NCBI GenBank assembly: GCA_964607795.1
Contig: CAZSLA010000017.1
Location: 1-18,671, forward strand
Direction: 5' to 3'
DNA length: 18,671 nucleotides
Origin: DYGT01 sp964607795
Lineage (GTDB): Bacteria; Patescibacteriota; Microgenomatia; UBA8517
Shown here: piece after piece, positions 6,032 to 12,921 of the stretch
How positions within the stretch are numbered: position 1 is the first letter of the stretch
Layout: each line of letters begins with the position of its first letter
Program-made: the position numbers and the translations under genes
Notes under the pieces: model-generated
What the model was told of the DNA's origin: nothing
Databases searched by the model: none
What the model saw: only the letters and a program-made list of their open reading frames with translations

Positions 6032-6312
6032 AAATAAAACCCATACTTACAGAAAAGAGCCTGGATTTGGCCAAAAAGGGTAAATATAGCTTTTGGGTAG
6101 AGCCAAGCTTGCGAAAGCCCCAGATCAGAAAGCTGGTAAGCGATCTTTTTGGCGTGCATGTTAAAAAGGTCTCAAGCATAAATTATAAAAAACAAGTAGA
6201 GCGCAGTTTTCTTAGAAAAGGCCTGAAGATCAAGCGCGCCAGGAAAAGAGCGATTGTGACTTTATTACCAAAAGAAAAAATTGCTTTATTTGAAGGAGGC
6301 AAAGAAAAATGA
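6028..6312 (+). CDS. rplW: 50S ribosomal protein L23
   Basis: L23 (uL23) lies at the tunnel exit, where signal recognition particle and trigger factor dock. The 94-aa protein begins KPILTEKS, the family signature, and has the VSDLFGVHVKKVSSIN segment (38-53) and a C-terminal AIVTLLPKEKI strand. The ATGA overlap with rplD and AAAGGA upstream suggest coupled translation. The gene ends by overlapping rplB by 4 bases, with AAGGAGG (6293-6299) inside its last codons serving as the rplB ribosome-binding site. Confidence 0.95.
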   Translation: MKIKPILTEKSLDLAKKGKYSFWVEPSLRKPQIRKLVSDLFGVHVKKVSSINYKKQVERSFLRKGLKIKRARKRAIVTLLPKEKIALFEGGKEK

Positions 6313-7067
6313 GGAAGATAAAGGCCATTTTGTCCAAGAAATCCGGGCGGTCAAAAGGTACGATTACTGTGCGCCACCAGGGCGGTCGGCAAAAGCGCTA
6401 CTTGCGGAGCATAGATTTTAGAAGAAGCAAGCGCGATGTTTGGGGTGTGGTAAAAAGCATAGAGTACGACCCAAACCGTAGTGGAAGTATTGCCTTGATT
6501 GTTTACAAAGACGGTGACAAGCGCTACATCTTGGCGCCGGAAAAGTTGAAAATCGGCAGCAAAATTATTGCTTCAGCGGTTGCACCTTTGGAAATCGGCA
6601 ATGCCTTGCCGCTTGGTAAGATTCCTGCTGGCATAAGCGTTTATAATATTGAAATCCGGCCACAAAAAGGCGGCCAAATAGTCAAAAGTGCCGGGGCATC
6701 CGCAGTGATCCAGGGTAAAGAAGAAAATTATGTCTTAGTGAAGCTCCCATCCACCGAAATTCGCCGCTTTGACCCCAATTGCTTTGCAACCATTGGCCAG
6801 GTAAGCAACGTCCATTTAAAAAGTGTTAAGGGCTCAACAGCCGGGCATAAGCGCAGGCTTGGGATTCGGCCCACCGTGCGCGGCGTGGCCATGCACCCTG
6901 GAGCCCATCCGCATGGTGGTGGTGAGGGTAGAAGCGGAGTCGGTCTCAAACACCCCAAAACTCCGTATGGCAGAAAAGCCGTGGGCAAAACTCGCGCAAA
7001 AAGAAAATATTCTGATAAACTAATCGTTACCCGCAGAAAACCGGGCAAACATGCCAAAAACCAATAA
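6309..7067 (+). CDS. rplB: 50S ribosomal protein L2, N-terminally short
   Basis: L2 (uL2) supports subunit association and the peptidyl-transferase centre. Core motifs are clear: GTITVRHQGGRQKR (17-30), GSTAGHKRRLG, and MHPGAHPHGGGEGRSGVG toward the C-terminus, which ends in basic residues. At 252 aa it is about 20-25 residues shorter than the usual 270-277. The missing part is the N-terminal KKYKPTSPGRR-type segment, and the start is fixed by a strong AAGGAGG and the ATGA overlap with rplW. The catalytic-region histidine (His229 in E. coli) is kept, but the Val-Asp before it is Gly-Ala, and Asn of MNP is His. Confidence 0.97.
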   Translation: MRKIKAILSKKSGRSKGTITVRHQGGRQKRYLRSIDFRRSKRDVWGVVKSIEYDPNRSGSIALIVYKDGDKRYILAPEKLKIGSKIIASAVAPLEIGNALPLGKIPAGISVYNIEIRPQKGGQIVKSAGASAVIQGKEENYVLVKLPSTEIRRFDPNCFATIGQVSNVHLKSVKGSTAGHKRRLGIRPTVRGVAMHPGAHPHGGGEGRSGVGLKHPKTPYGRKAVGKTRAKRKYSDKLIVTRRKPGKHAKNQ

Positions 7068-7069
7068 CC

Positions 7070-7351
7070 ATGAGTAGAAGCAACAAAAAAGGACCATATG
7101 TTGACCCGCGCCTTGTGAGAAAGGTGGAGTCCGGTATGGGCGAAAAAGGCAAAGCAATCAAAACCTGGTCGCGCGGCAGCACCGTTGCACCTGAATATGT
7201 GGGTAAATATTTTGCGGTGCACAATGGCAGGACATTTACAGAAGTCTTTGTGACTGAAGACATGGTGGGCCACCTTTTGGGCGAATTTGCGCCAACCCGC
7301 ACTTTCCGGGGTCATGGCCAGGTGGTTAAACGTATTATCGAAAAGACTTAA
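7070..7351 (+). CDS. rpsS: 30S ribosomal protein S19
   Basis: S19 (uS19) sits in the head of the 30S subunit beside S13 and contacts the A-site finger. The 93-aa protein has the family landmarks: SRSNKKGPYVD (2-12), IKTWSRGST (about 39-47) and the highly conserved VTEDMVGHLLGEFAPTRTF followed by GHG. It starts 2 bases after the rplB stop and has no evident Shine-Dalgarno sequence, so coupling to rplB is likely. Nothing unusual in the protein. Confidence 0.97.
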   Translation: MSRSNKKGPYVDPRLVRKVESGMGEKGKAIKTWSRGSTVAPEYVGKYFAVHNGRTFTEVFVTEDMVGHLLGEFAPTRTFRGHGQVVKRIIEKT

Positions 7352-7361
7352 AAATATAACT

Positions 7362-7754
7362 ATGGAAGCTATAACACGACAAAAATACATTCACACTCCA
7401 CCTCGGAAGTTGAGGCTTGTGGCGGGTATGATTAAAACACTTACACCCAAACAGGCGCTCGAGATGCTTCCCTACAGCCAAAAGCGTGCCTCAGAGCCAC
7501 TGGTGAAGGCCATAAAAACTGCGGTTGCCAACGCCCAAAACAAAGGCGCCCAGCTTGATGAGCTAGTGTTTAAAGAAATCCAAATTACCGAAGGGCCACG
7601 CTTAAAGCGTGGGCGACCGGTCAGCCGTGGCACCTGGCACCCGATAATTAAAAGAACCAGCCATATCAGGATTGTTGTTGCCCAAAAGGCGAAGCCGCAA
7701 AACAAAAGTGTTAAAAAACAGGCGCAGGTTAAACACAAAAAGGAGGCCAAATAA
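7362..7754 (+). CDS. rplV: 50S ribosomal protein L22
   Basis: L22 (uL22) spans the 50S subunit and its beta-hairpin lines the exit tunnel, where macrolides and stalling peptides act. The 130-aa protein shows TPPRKLRLVAGMIK near the N-terminus, AVANAQNK, and the hairpin region with GPRLKRGRPVSRG then IIKRTSHIRIVV. The ATG at 7362 is preferred over the longer frame from 7287, which would overlap rpsS by 65 bases and add residues unlike L22. No ribosome-binding site is seen. The tail ends KKEAK, whose codons AAA AAG GAG create the rpsC Shine-Dalgarno sequence. Confidence 0.96.
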   Translation: MEAITRQKYIHTPPRKLRLVAGMIKTLTPKQALEMLPYSQKRASEPLVKAIKTAVANAQNKGAQLDELVFKEIQITEGPRLKRGRPVSRGTWHPIIKRTSHIRIVVAQKAKPQNKSVKKQAQVKHKKEAK

Positions 7755-8408
7755 ATGAGCCAAAAAGTAAACCCTGTAGGATTTAGAACCGGCAACTTTC
7801 TTCCTTGGAAGTCGCGCTGGTATGCCGAGGATAAAGGCTATCAGGATTTGTTGATCGAAGACATCAAAATCAGAAAAGCTTTGATGAAAAAACTGGATGT
7901 GGCGGGCGTGACCAGTGTGGAGATTGAACGTTTGCCCAAGTCCATGGTGATAAACCTGACGGTTTCCCGACCGGGCGTGGTTATTGGCAGAGGTGGATCT
8001 GGCATTGAGGATGTTAAGCGCGATATAGTGCGTATCATCGAAAAAATACGCGGCCACAAAATCCGAGATCTTAAAATCGATTTGCAAGTCGCTGAAGTCA
8101 AAGAACCTGAGTTATCTGCACAGCTCGTGGCAAGCCGCATTGCTGCGGATCTTGAGCGCAGGATGCCCCACAGGCGGGTTGTCACAAAAAGCATTGAGAG
8201 AGTAATGCAATCCGGCGCCAAGGGTATTAAGGTGGTTTTGGGCGGGCGGATCGGAGGGGCGGAAATTTCCCGTGTTGAGAAGTTTCAGGAAGGTCCGGTG
8301 CCTACGCAAACTATGCGTGAGAATATTGATTATGCTCAAATACCGGCACTTTTAAAGCGTGGATACGTAGGCATAAAAGTCTGGATTTATAAACGGGAGG
8401 AGAACTAA
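7755..8408 (+). CDS. rpsC: 30S ribosomal protein S3
   Basis: S3 (uS3) forms part of the mRNA entry channel and has helicase-related residues there. The 217-aa protein begins SQKVNPVGFR, carries a KH type 2 domain with the GRGG loop (VVIGRGGSGIED) near residues 75-86, and ends with the C-terminal fold containing GIKVVLGGRIGGAEISR and GIKVWIYK. AGGAGG (7741-7746) lies 8 bases before the ATG, which directly abuts the rplV stop. Length is at the short end of the family, without the long C-terminal tail seen in some bacteria. Confidence 0.97.
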   Translation: MSQKVNPVGFRTGNFLPWKSRWYAEDKGYQDLLIEDIKIRKALMKKLDVAGVTSVEIERLPKSMVINLTVSRPGVVIGRGGSGIEDVKRDIVRIIEKIRGHKIRDLKIDLQVAEVKEPELSAQLVASRIAADLERRMPHRRVVTKSIERVMQSGAKGIKVVLGGRIGGAEISRVEKFQEGPVPTQTMRENIDYAQIPALLKRGYVGIKVWIYKREEN

Positions 8409-8819
8409 ATGTTACAGCCAAAACGAAGAAAATATCGCAAAGAATTTAGAGGCCGGAGAAAGGGCAATGCCCTGCGAGGAAATACTCTGGCTTTTGGTGA
8501 GCACGGTATCAAGGCCCTGGGCCGCGGCTGGCTGAGCGCTGCCCAGATTGAGTCCGGGAGGCGCACCATCACCAACAGTCTAAAGCGCAAGGGCCGCGTT
8601 TGGATCCGCGTTTTTCCCGATAAGCCAATCACGTCCCGCGCGGCTGGCCAGCGCATGGGTGGCGGCAAGGGAGACACAGACCGTTATGTGGCAGTTATCA
8701 CTCCTGGGCGGATTATTTTTGAGGTGACCGGGGCAAACCCTGAATTAATTACCGATTCCTTAAGAAAAGCTGGTGGAAAATTACCCTTTAAAACCAAAAT
8801 AATCAGTCGAGAGGAGTAA
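8409..8819 (+). CDS. rplP: 50S ribosomal protein L16
   Basis: L16 (uL16) is a late assembly protein near the A site and peptidyl-transferase centre. The 136-aa protein begins MLQPKRRKYRK, the family start, and has GRGWLSAAQIES, WIRVFPDKPIT and QRMGGGKG; the arginine before MGGGKG matches Arg81 of E. coli. The segment after it reads DTDRYVAV where most bacteria have a PEYWVA-type sequence. GGGAGGAG (8396-8403) precedes the ATG, which abuts the rpsC stop. The protein ends at the usual length. Confidence 0.97.
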   Translation: MLQPKRRKYRKEFRGRRKGNALRGNTLAFGEHGIKALGRGWLSAAQIESGRRTITNSLKRKGRVWIRVFPDKPITSRAAGQRMGGGKGDTDRYVAVITPGRIIFEVTGANPELITDSLRKAGGKLPFKTKIISREE

Positions 8820-8828
8820 CAAACTATT

Positions 8829-9041
8829 ATGAAAAAAACACAATTAAAAGAATACCGAGCCAAATCAGTGGCTGAGCTTCGCAATGATGCTCAAAAGCTG
8901 CAGGCGACTTTGTCGGAAGTTTCTGTTAAAATTGCATCTTCCCAAGAAAAAAATCTTAAAGCAAAAAAAAATCTGCGCAAAGATTTAGCCCAGATCTTGA
9001 CGGTTATTAAGGAAAAGGCATTAAAAAAGGAGGATAAATAA
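8829..9041 (+). CDS. rpmC: 50S ribosomal protein L29
   Basis: L29 (uL29) is a small two-helix protein next to L23 at the tunnel exit. The 70-aa product is helical and lysine-rich with the family pattern of an N-terminal LKEYRAKSVAELRNDAQKL helix and a second helix ending LAQILTVIKEKAL. AGGAG (8812-8816) lies 12 bases upstream. The stop overlaps the rpsQ start by one base (TAATG), and the terminal codons of KKEDK build the AAGGAGG used by rpsQ. Assignment rests on the motif and on its position between rplP and rpsQ. Confidence 0.93.
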   Translation: MKKTQLKEYRAKSVAELRNDAQKLQATLSEVSVKIASSQEKNLKAKKNLRKDLAQILTVIKEKALKKEDK

Positions 9042-9334
9042 TGCAAATATTTACAGGAAAAGTAATTGCCAAGCACGATGAAAAAACCGTAAAGGTGGAA
9101 ATTGTCCGCTTGATGGCTCACCCCGTTTATAAAAAGCGTTTGAAAAGGAGCAAAAATTATTTGGTGCACGACGAAGTGGGTGTAAAAGTAAACGACAGGG
9201 TGCGCTTTGTGGCCTGCAAACCCATGAGTAAAAGGAAGTGCTGGAAGATTACTGAGCTTGTAGGTGCCAAAAAGATCAAGTCAAAGGCGAAAAAAACAAA
9301 AGCAGTTAAAAAACCCAAAAAGGAGACTAAATAA
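9041..9334 (+). CDS. rpsQ: 30S ribosomal protein S17
   Basis: S17 (uS17) is a primary-binding OB-fold protein of the 30S body. The 97-aa protein shows the family core: FTGKVIAKHDEKTVKVEI (4-21), HPVYKKRLKRSKNYLVHDE and KVNDRVRFVACKPMSKRKCW. It is longer than the usual 80-90 residues because of a lysine-rich tail after residue 78, which ends KKETK. AAGGAGG (9027-9033) sits 7 bases before the ATG. The tail codons provide the Shine-Dalgarno sequence of rplN, which starts directly after the stop. Confidence 0.96.
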   Translation: MQIFTGKVIAKHDEKTVKVEIVRLMAHPVYKKRLKRSKNYLVHDEVGVKVNDRVRFVACKPMSKRKCWKITELVGAKKIKSKAKKTKAVKKPKKETK

Positions 9335-9700
9335 ATGGTGCAATTAAGATCGGTTTTAAATCTTGCTGACAATAGTGGTGCAAAGGCACTCCAAGTGATC
9401 GGCATTTCGGCAAGGATCGGCAAGACCGCAACCGTTGGCGAAGTGGTGCGCTGTGTGGTTAAAAAAGCAGACCCCAATGGAGCGGTCAATAACCGAGATG
9501 TAGTCAACGCCGTGATTGTGCGCACTAGAAAAGAAGTTGGCCGTACAGACGGCACGTATGTGCGCTTTGATGACAATGCAGCTGTAATTATTGATAAGCA
9601 AGGCATGCCCAGGGGAACGCGCATCTTGGGGCCGATTGCCCGGGAAGTGAGAGATGCGGGTTATACAAAAATTGCCTCTTTGGCAAAGGAAGTAATCTAA
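9335..9700 (+). CDS. rplN: 50S ribosomal protein L14
   Basis: L14 (uL14) lies at the subunit interface, contacts 16S helix 14 and is the docking site of the silencing factor RsfS. The 121-aa protein has ADNSGAKALQVI (11-22), GEVVRCVVKKA, RFDDNAAVIID and RGTRILGPIAREVRD, all close to family consensus. AGGAG (9321-9325) lies 9 bases before the ATG, which abuts the rpsQ stop. The stop overlaps rplX by one base (TAATG). This gene opens what is the spc operon in E. coli, but no new promoter is visible here. Confidence 0.97.
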   Translation: MVQLRSVLNLADNSGAKALQVIGISARIGKTATVGEVVRCVVKKADPNGAVNNRDVVNAVIVRTRKEVGRTDGTYVRFDDNAAVIIDKQGMPRGTRILGPIAREVRDAGYTKIASLAKEVI

Positions 9701-10020
9701 TGCAAAAAATAAAAACAGGTGACAAGGTAATGGTTATGCGCGGCAAAGACAAAGGCCGGGAAGGTACTGTGGAGCGCGTTTTTCCCAAAAAAGGCACCGC
9801 TTTTGTACCCGGCATTAATATTTATAAAAAACACATTAAAAAGCAAATGGCGGCAGACGGCAAGGGCGGGATCTATGAAATCCCGCGGCCAATTACCCTT
9901 TCAAAATTGGCTGTGATTGACCCGAAAACCAAAAAACCCACCCGCGTTGGTTTTAAGGTAGAAGGTGGAAAAAAGCTAAGGATTAGCAAAAAAAGTGGTG
10001 TAATTTTAGATCAAAAATAA
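9700..10020 (+). CDS. rplX: 50S ribosomal protein L24
   Basis: L24 (uL24) initiates 50S assembly by binding the 5' domain of 23S rRNA. The 106-aa protein has a KOW motif at the N-terminus (KTGDKVMVMRGKDKGREGTV, residues 5-24) and the conserved NIYKKHIKK and PISLSKLAVID-like segment (here PITLSKLAVIDP), then TRVGFKVEGGKKLRISKKSG. AAGGA (9685-9689) precedes the ATG and the start overlaps the rplN stop by one base, so translation is probably coupled. Confidence 0.96.
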   Translation: MQKIKTGDKVMVMRGKDKGREGTVERVFPKKGTAFVPGINIYKKHIKKQMAADGKGGIYEIPRPITLSKLAVIDPKTKKPTRVGFKVEGGKKLRISKKSGVILDQK

Positions 10021-10021
10021 T

Positions 10022-10576
10022 ATGGCAAGACTAACATTAAAAGATAAATACGAACAAGAAATCAGGCCGGCCTTAATGCAAGAGCTGGGCCTCAAAAGCC
10101 CGATGGCCGTCCCCAGGCTCACCAAGGTGGTTATCAATGTGGGGACAGGTGATAAATTAAAAGATAAAGAAAATAAAAGCCTTTTGATGGAGGATCTGGC
10201 TATTATTACCGGACAAAAGCCCAAAGTACAAAAAGCCAAGATTTCGGTTGCCGGCTTTGCCTTAAGGCAAGGTCAGCCGGTGGGGCTGACGATCACTTTA
10301 AGGCGTGAGCGGATGTACAACTTTTTGGATAAGCTGATAAGTGTTACTTTGCCACGGCTGCGTGATTTTAGGGGCATTCCCTTGAAAAGCTTTGACAAAG
10401 CTGGTAATTATACCTTGGGCATCCAGGATTATTCGGTATTTCCCGAGATTGATCTGGGACGCGGAAGCCAGGGCATGGAAATAACATTGGTAATCAGCGC
10501 GGGCAATAAAGACCAGGCCAAAAGGCTTTTAGAACTTATTGGTATGCCGTTTGAAAAAGAAGAAGAGAATAATTGA
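10022..10576 (+). CDS. rplE: 50S ribosomal protein L5
   Basis: L5 (uL5) is part of the central protuberance with 5S rRNA and L18, and touches P-site tRNA. The 184-aa length matches the family. Motifs include PRLTKVVINVGTGD (30-43), ITGQKPKVQKAKISVAGFALRQG split by the ITGQKP signature, VTLPRLRDFRG and SVFPEIDL. It starts one base after the rplX stop with no ribosome-binding site, suggesting re-initiation. The next gene, rpsN, follows after 11 bases. Confidence 0.96.
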   Translation: MARLTLKDKYEQEIRPALMQELGLKSPMAVPRLTKVVINVGTGDKLKDKENKSLLMEDLAIITGQKPKVQKAKISVAGFALRQGQPVGLTITLRRERMYNFLDKLISVTLPRLRDFRGIPLKSFDKAGNYTLGIQDYSVFPEIDLGRGSQGMEITLVISAGNKDQAKRLLELIGMPFEKEEENN

Positions 10577-10587
10577 ATTACTAAATT

Positions 10588-10773
10588 ATGGCAAAAACAT
10601 CGAAAGAAGTAAGAGAAAAGAAAAAATTAAAGTATAAAATCAGATATACTAATCGTTGCCGTGTGTGCGGCAGGCCGCGAGGCTATATGCGAAAATTCGG
10701 CATGTGCCGTATTTGTTTCCGTGAATATGCGCATAAAGGCGAAATTCCCGGAGTTAGAAAGGCAAGTTGGTAA
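10588..10773 (+). CDS. rpsN: 30S ribosomal protein S14, zinc-binding type Z
   Basis: S14 (uS14) sits in the 30S head. This is the short 61-aa zinc form, with CRVC (C24, C27) and CRIC (C40, C43) as ligands, ending GEIPGVRKASW as type Z proteins do. The longer zinc-free form found in E. coli is about 101 aa. The N-terminus MAKTSKEVREKKK is a little atypical but the rest is consensus. No Shine-Dalgarno sequence is evident, and rpsH starts 3 bases after its stop. Confidence 0.96.
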   Translation: MAKTSKEVREKKKLKYKIRYTNRCRVCGRPRGYMRKFGMCRICFREYAHKGEIPGVRKASW

Positions 10774-10776
10774 AAA

Positions 10777-11154
10777 ATGATTAATTATCCTGTGGGTGAT
10801 TTTTGTATCAGAATGAAAAATGCCGCCATGAGCGGGCAAAAAGAGTTTCGCGTTCCGGAAACCAAGCTCGTGCGCGCGGTTGCCGAGGTATTTAGAAAGG
10901 AAAAATATTTGGATACGGTCACACGTGACGAGAAGGAGCTCGTTTGTAGTCTGGCTTACAGAAAAAAAGAGCCCATACTGTTGGATCTGAAGCTGGTGTC
11001 CAAGCCTGGGCTTAGGATTTATAGAAATGTGGATGAGCTTTCCAGACACAAAGGCGCGTCTTGGCTTGTGGTTTCCACCTCCCAGGGAGTGAAATCTGCG
11101 GCAGAGGCATTGAAAAAAGGTGTAGGCGGCGAAGTAATTGTGGAGGTTTGGTAA
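10777..11154 (+). CDS. rpsH: 30S ribosomal protein S8
   Basis: S8 (uS8) binds helix 21 of 16S rRNA and in E. coli is the translational repressor of the spc operon. The 125-aa protein starts MINYPVGDFCIRMKNA, has a central strand-rich region (SKPGLRIYRNVDEL) and the family signature VVSTSQGV near residues 101-108, then GVGGEVIVEVW at the end. It is slightly shorter than the typical 130 aa. GGAGGT inside its last codons (11142-11147) is the ribosome-binding site of rplF. Confidence 0.95.
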   Translation: MINYPVGDFCIRMKNAAMSGQKEFRVPETKLVRAVAEVFRKEKYLDTVTRDEKELVCSLAYRKKEPILLDLKLVSKPGLRIYRNVDELSRHKGASWLVVSTSQGVKSAAEALKKGVGGEVIVEVW

Positions 11155-11155
11155 C

Positions 11156-11701
11156 ATGGCACGCTTTGGAAAATTACCAGTGATACTGCCCGAAGGTGTA
11201 AGCGCAGAAGTTTGCGCAGGTATTGTCGTGGTCAAAGGCCCCAAAGGCCAGCTGGAAAAAAGCTTTAATGACCGCCTGGTGGCAATTGAAGTCACAGACA
11301 AAGAGCTGGTGGTAAATAAAAAAGGCACGAGCAAAGAGTCTGAAATGCTGCGCGGTACCATGCGATCTCACCTGGTGAACATGACCAAAGGGGTTGCTGA
11401 AGGCTGGAGCAAAACTTTGGAAATTAATGGCGCCGGATATAGAGCCGAAGTCGTCGGCAATAAATTGGTCATGAGCTTGGGCTATTCGCATCCGGTGGAA
11501 GTTATCATGCCCGAAAATGTGAGCGTTAAAGTGGAAAAGAATATTGTTACCGTGGAGGGGGCGGACAAAGAAATGGTAGGCCACATGGCCGCCATCATCC
11601 GGCGCACCAGAAAACCCGAACCCTACAAAGGCACAGGCATTAAATATATGGATGAAGTAATCAGAAGAAAGGCTGGCAAACAGGCTGCAAAGGCCGCATA
11701 A
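11156..11701 (+). CDS. rplF: 50S ribosomal protein L6
   Basis: L6 (uL6) lies near the factor-binding site and sarcin-ricin loop. The 181-aa protein contains two related domains, with GKLPVILPEGVSAEV at the start, VKGPKGQLEKSF (about 23-34), and the C-terminal signature KPEPYKGTGIKYMDE. The ATG at 11156 is chosen because GGAGGT (11142-11147) lies 8 bases upstream and the protein then begins MARFGKLP as expected; the longer frame from 11138 would overlap rpsH. It follows the rpsH stop by one base. Confidence 0.96.
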   Translation: MARFGKLPVILPEGVSAEVCAGIVVVKGPKGQLEKSFNDRLVAIEVTDKELVVNKKGTSKESEMLRGTMRSHLVNMTKGVAEGWSKTLEINGAGYRAEVVGNKLVMSLGYSHPVEVIMPENVSVKVEKNIVTVEGADKEMVGHMAAIIRRTRKPEPYKGTGIKYMDEVIRRKAGKQAAKAA

Positions 11702-11705
11702 AATT

Positions 11706-12014
11706 ATGTTAAAGCTAAAGCGTCAACAAAGAAAAAACCGTGTCCGCGCCAAAGTAAGTGGGACAAAAGATCGCCCGAGGATGAGCGTTTATCGCTCCCA
11801 GAAATATATTTATGTACAGCTTATTGATGATGTTTCGGCGGTCACCTTGGCCTCAGCATGGGGAGTGGAGCCCAAGAAAGTGGGCGAGGAAATTGCCCAA
11901 AAAGCTAAAAAGGTAAAAATTAACAAAGTAGTTTTTGACCGAGGCGGCTATCAATACCACGGCAAAGTGAAAATGTTGGCAGATGCCGCAAGAAAGGACG
12001 GTTTGGAGTTCTGA
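11706..12014 (+). CDS. rplR: 50S ribosomal protein L18, short
   Basis: L18 (uL18) binds 5S rRNA in the central protuberance. The 102-aa protein has the N-terminal basic region QQRKNRVRAKVSGT, PRMSVYRSQKYIYVQLIDD (24-42) and the C-terminal VVFDRGGYQYHGKVKMLADAARKDGLEF pattern (read as FDRGGYQYHG and ADAARKDGLEF). It is some 15 residues shorter than the common 117-120 aa, mostly in the middle, which fits reduced ribosomal proteins. No ribosome-binding site is evident. Its TGA overlaps the rpsE ATG by one base. Confidence 0.95.
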   Translation: MLKLKRQQRKNRVRAKVSGTKDRPRMSVYRSQKYIYVQLIDDVSAVTLASAWGVEPKKVGEEIAQKAKKVKINKVVFDRGGYQYHGKVKMLADAARKDGLEF

Positions 12015-12487
12015 TGCATAATTGGCAAGAACCACAAACAAGTGAATTTGAAGAAACGGTGGTGCAGATTAACCGCATTTCCAAAAAGACCAAAGGCGGA
12101 AACCAGATGCGTTTTTCTGCCCTGGTGGTCGTTGGCGACCAAAATGGCAAAGTAGGTGCTGGCCTTTCAAAAGCAAAAGACGTGCGCGGTGCTATTCAAA
12201 AAGCGGTTGCCCAGGCAAAGGATCGCATGATCAAAGTACCAATAAAAGGCACGACCTTGCCGTATGAAATTGAAATGAAATATAGTGCAGCCAAGATCCT
12301 TTTGAAGCCCGCTCCGGCCGGTTCAGGCATAATTGCGGGAGGGCCTATACGCGTGGTTTTGGAGGCGGCAGGAGTGCGTGATGCGGTTGCCAAACAGCTG
12401 GGAACTAACAATAAGATTTCTAATGTTTTTGCCACGATAGAAGCAATCAAAGGTTTAAACAAATTGGTAGGGAGAAGGGAAAAATGA
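12014..12487 (+). CDS. rpsE: 30S ribosomal protein S5
   Basis: S5 (uS5) helps form the mRNA entry channel and decoding fidelity region. The 157-aa protein has the double-stranded-RNA-binding-like domain with VVQINRISKKTKGGNQ (16-31) and FSALVVVGDQNGKVGAGL, then the C-terminal domain with PAPAGSGIIAGGPIRVVLE and GTNNKISNVFATIEA-like segments. GGAG (12005-12008) lies 5 bases before the ATG. It is at the short end of the family. Normally rpmD (L30) follows; here rplO overlaps its stop by 4 bases instead. Confidence 0.96.
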   Translation: MHNWQEPQTSEFEETVVQINRISKKTKGGNQMRFSALVVVGDQNGKVGAGLSKAKDVRGAIQKAVAQAKDRMIKVPIKGTTLPYEIEMKYSAAKILLKPAPAGSGIIAGGPIRVVLEAAGVRDAVAKQLGTNNKISNVFATIEAIKGLNKLVGRREK

Positions 12488-12921
12488 ATACTTTACCCAA
12501 AATAAAAACTAAAAAAAGAAAACGACTTGGGCGTGGCTATGGCTCTGGCAAGGGTGGCCATACTTCAAGCCGCGGCATGAAAGGCCAAAAGTCCCGCAAA
12601 AAGATGGGTATTTTGTTTGAAGGCATCAAGATGAAAAAATCGCTTCTTAGGAGGCTTCCAGTGACCCGTGGTAAAAGCAAATTCAAAGCCCAGGCAAAAC
12701 CCCTGCTTTTGACGCTTGATGACCTGAACCAGTTTAAAAGCGGAAGTGTGGTTAATCTGAATGCTTTGCTTGATGCAGGCATCGTTAAGGCCAGAGAGAT
12801 GAGACATGGAGTAAAAGTCATGGGCCAGGGGAGCATTGAAAAGAAAATTAAAGTAGCTTTGCCCGTTAGTAAATCCGCAGCTTCAAAAATCAAGGCCGCT
12901 GGGGGTACAATAGAGGCATGA
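12484..12921 (+). CDS. rplO: 50S ribosomal protein L15
   Basis: L15 (uL15) is a late-binding 50S protein with a long basic N-terminal extension into 23S rRNA. The 145-aa protein shows the family N-terminus KKRKRLGRGYGSGKGGHTSS (14-33) and GMKGQKSR, a central LLRRLP segment, and the C-terminal domain with VNLNALLDAGIV and VSKSAASKIKAAGG. GGGAGAAGGG precedes the ATG. It overlaps rpsE (ATGA) and secY (4 bases), leaving no room for rpmD. Confidence 0.96.
   Translation: MNTLPKIKTKKRKRLGRGYGSGKGGHTSSRGMKGQKSRKKMGILFEGIKMKKSLLRRLPVTRGKSKFKAQAKPLLLTLDDLNQFKSGSVVNLNALLDAGIVKAREMRHGVKVMGQGSIEKKIKVALPVSKSAASKIKAAGGTIEA

Noticed and set aside
7287..7361. Longer L22 starting at TTG 7287
   Set aside because: It overlaps rpsS in another frame and adds residues not seen in L22; the ATG at 7362 gives the family N-terminus.
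6728..7390. 220-residue open frame on the minus strand opposite rplB-rpsS
   Set aside because: It lies entirely opposite conserved ribosomal-protein genes, has no recognisable domain and reads as a shadow frame.
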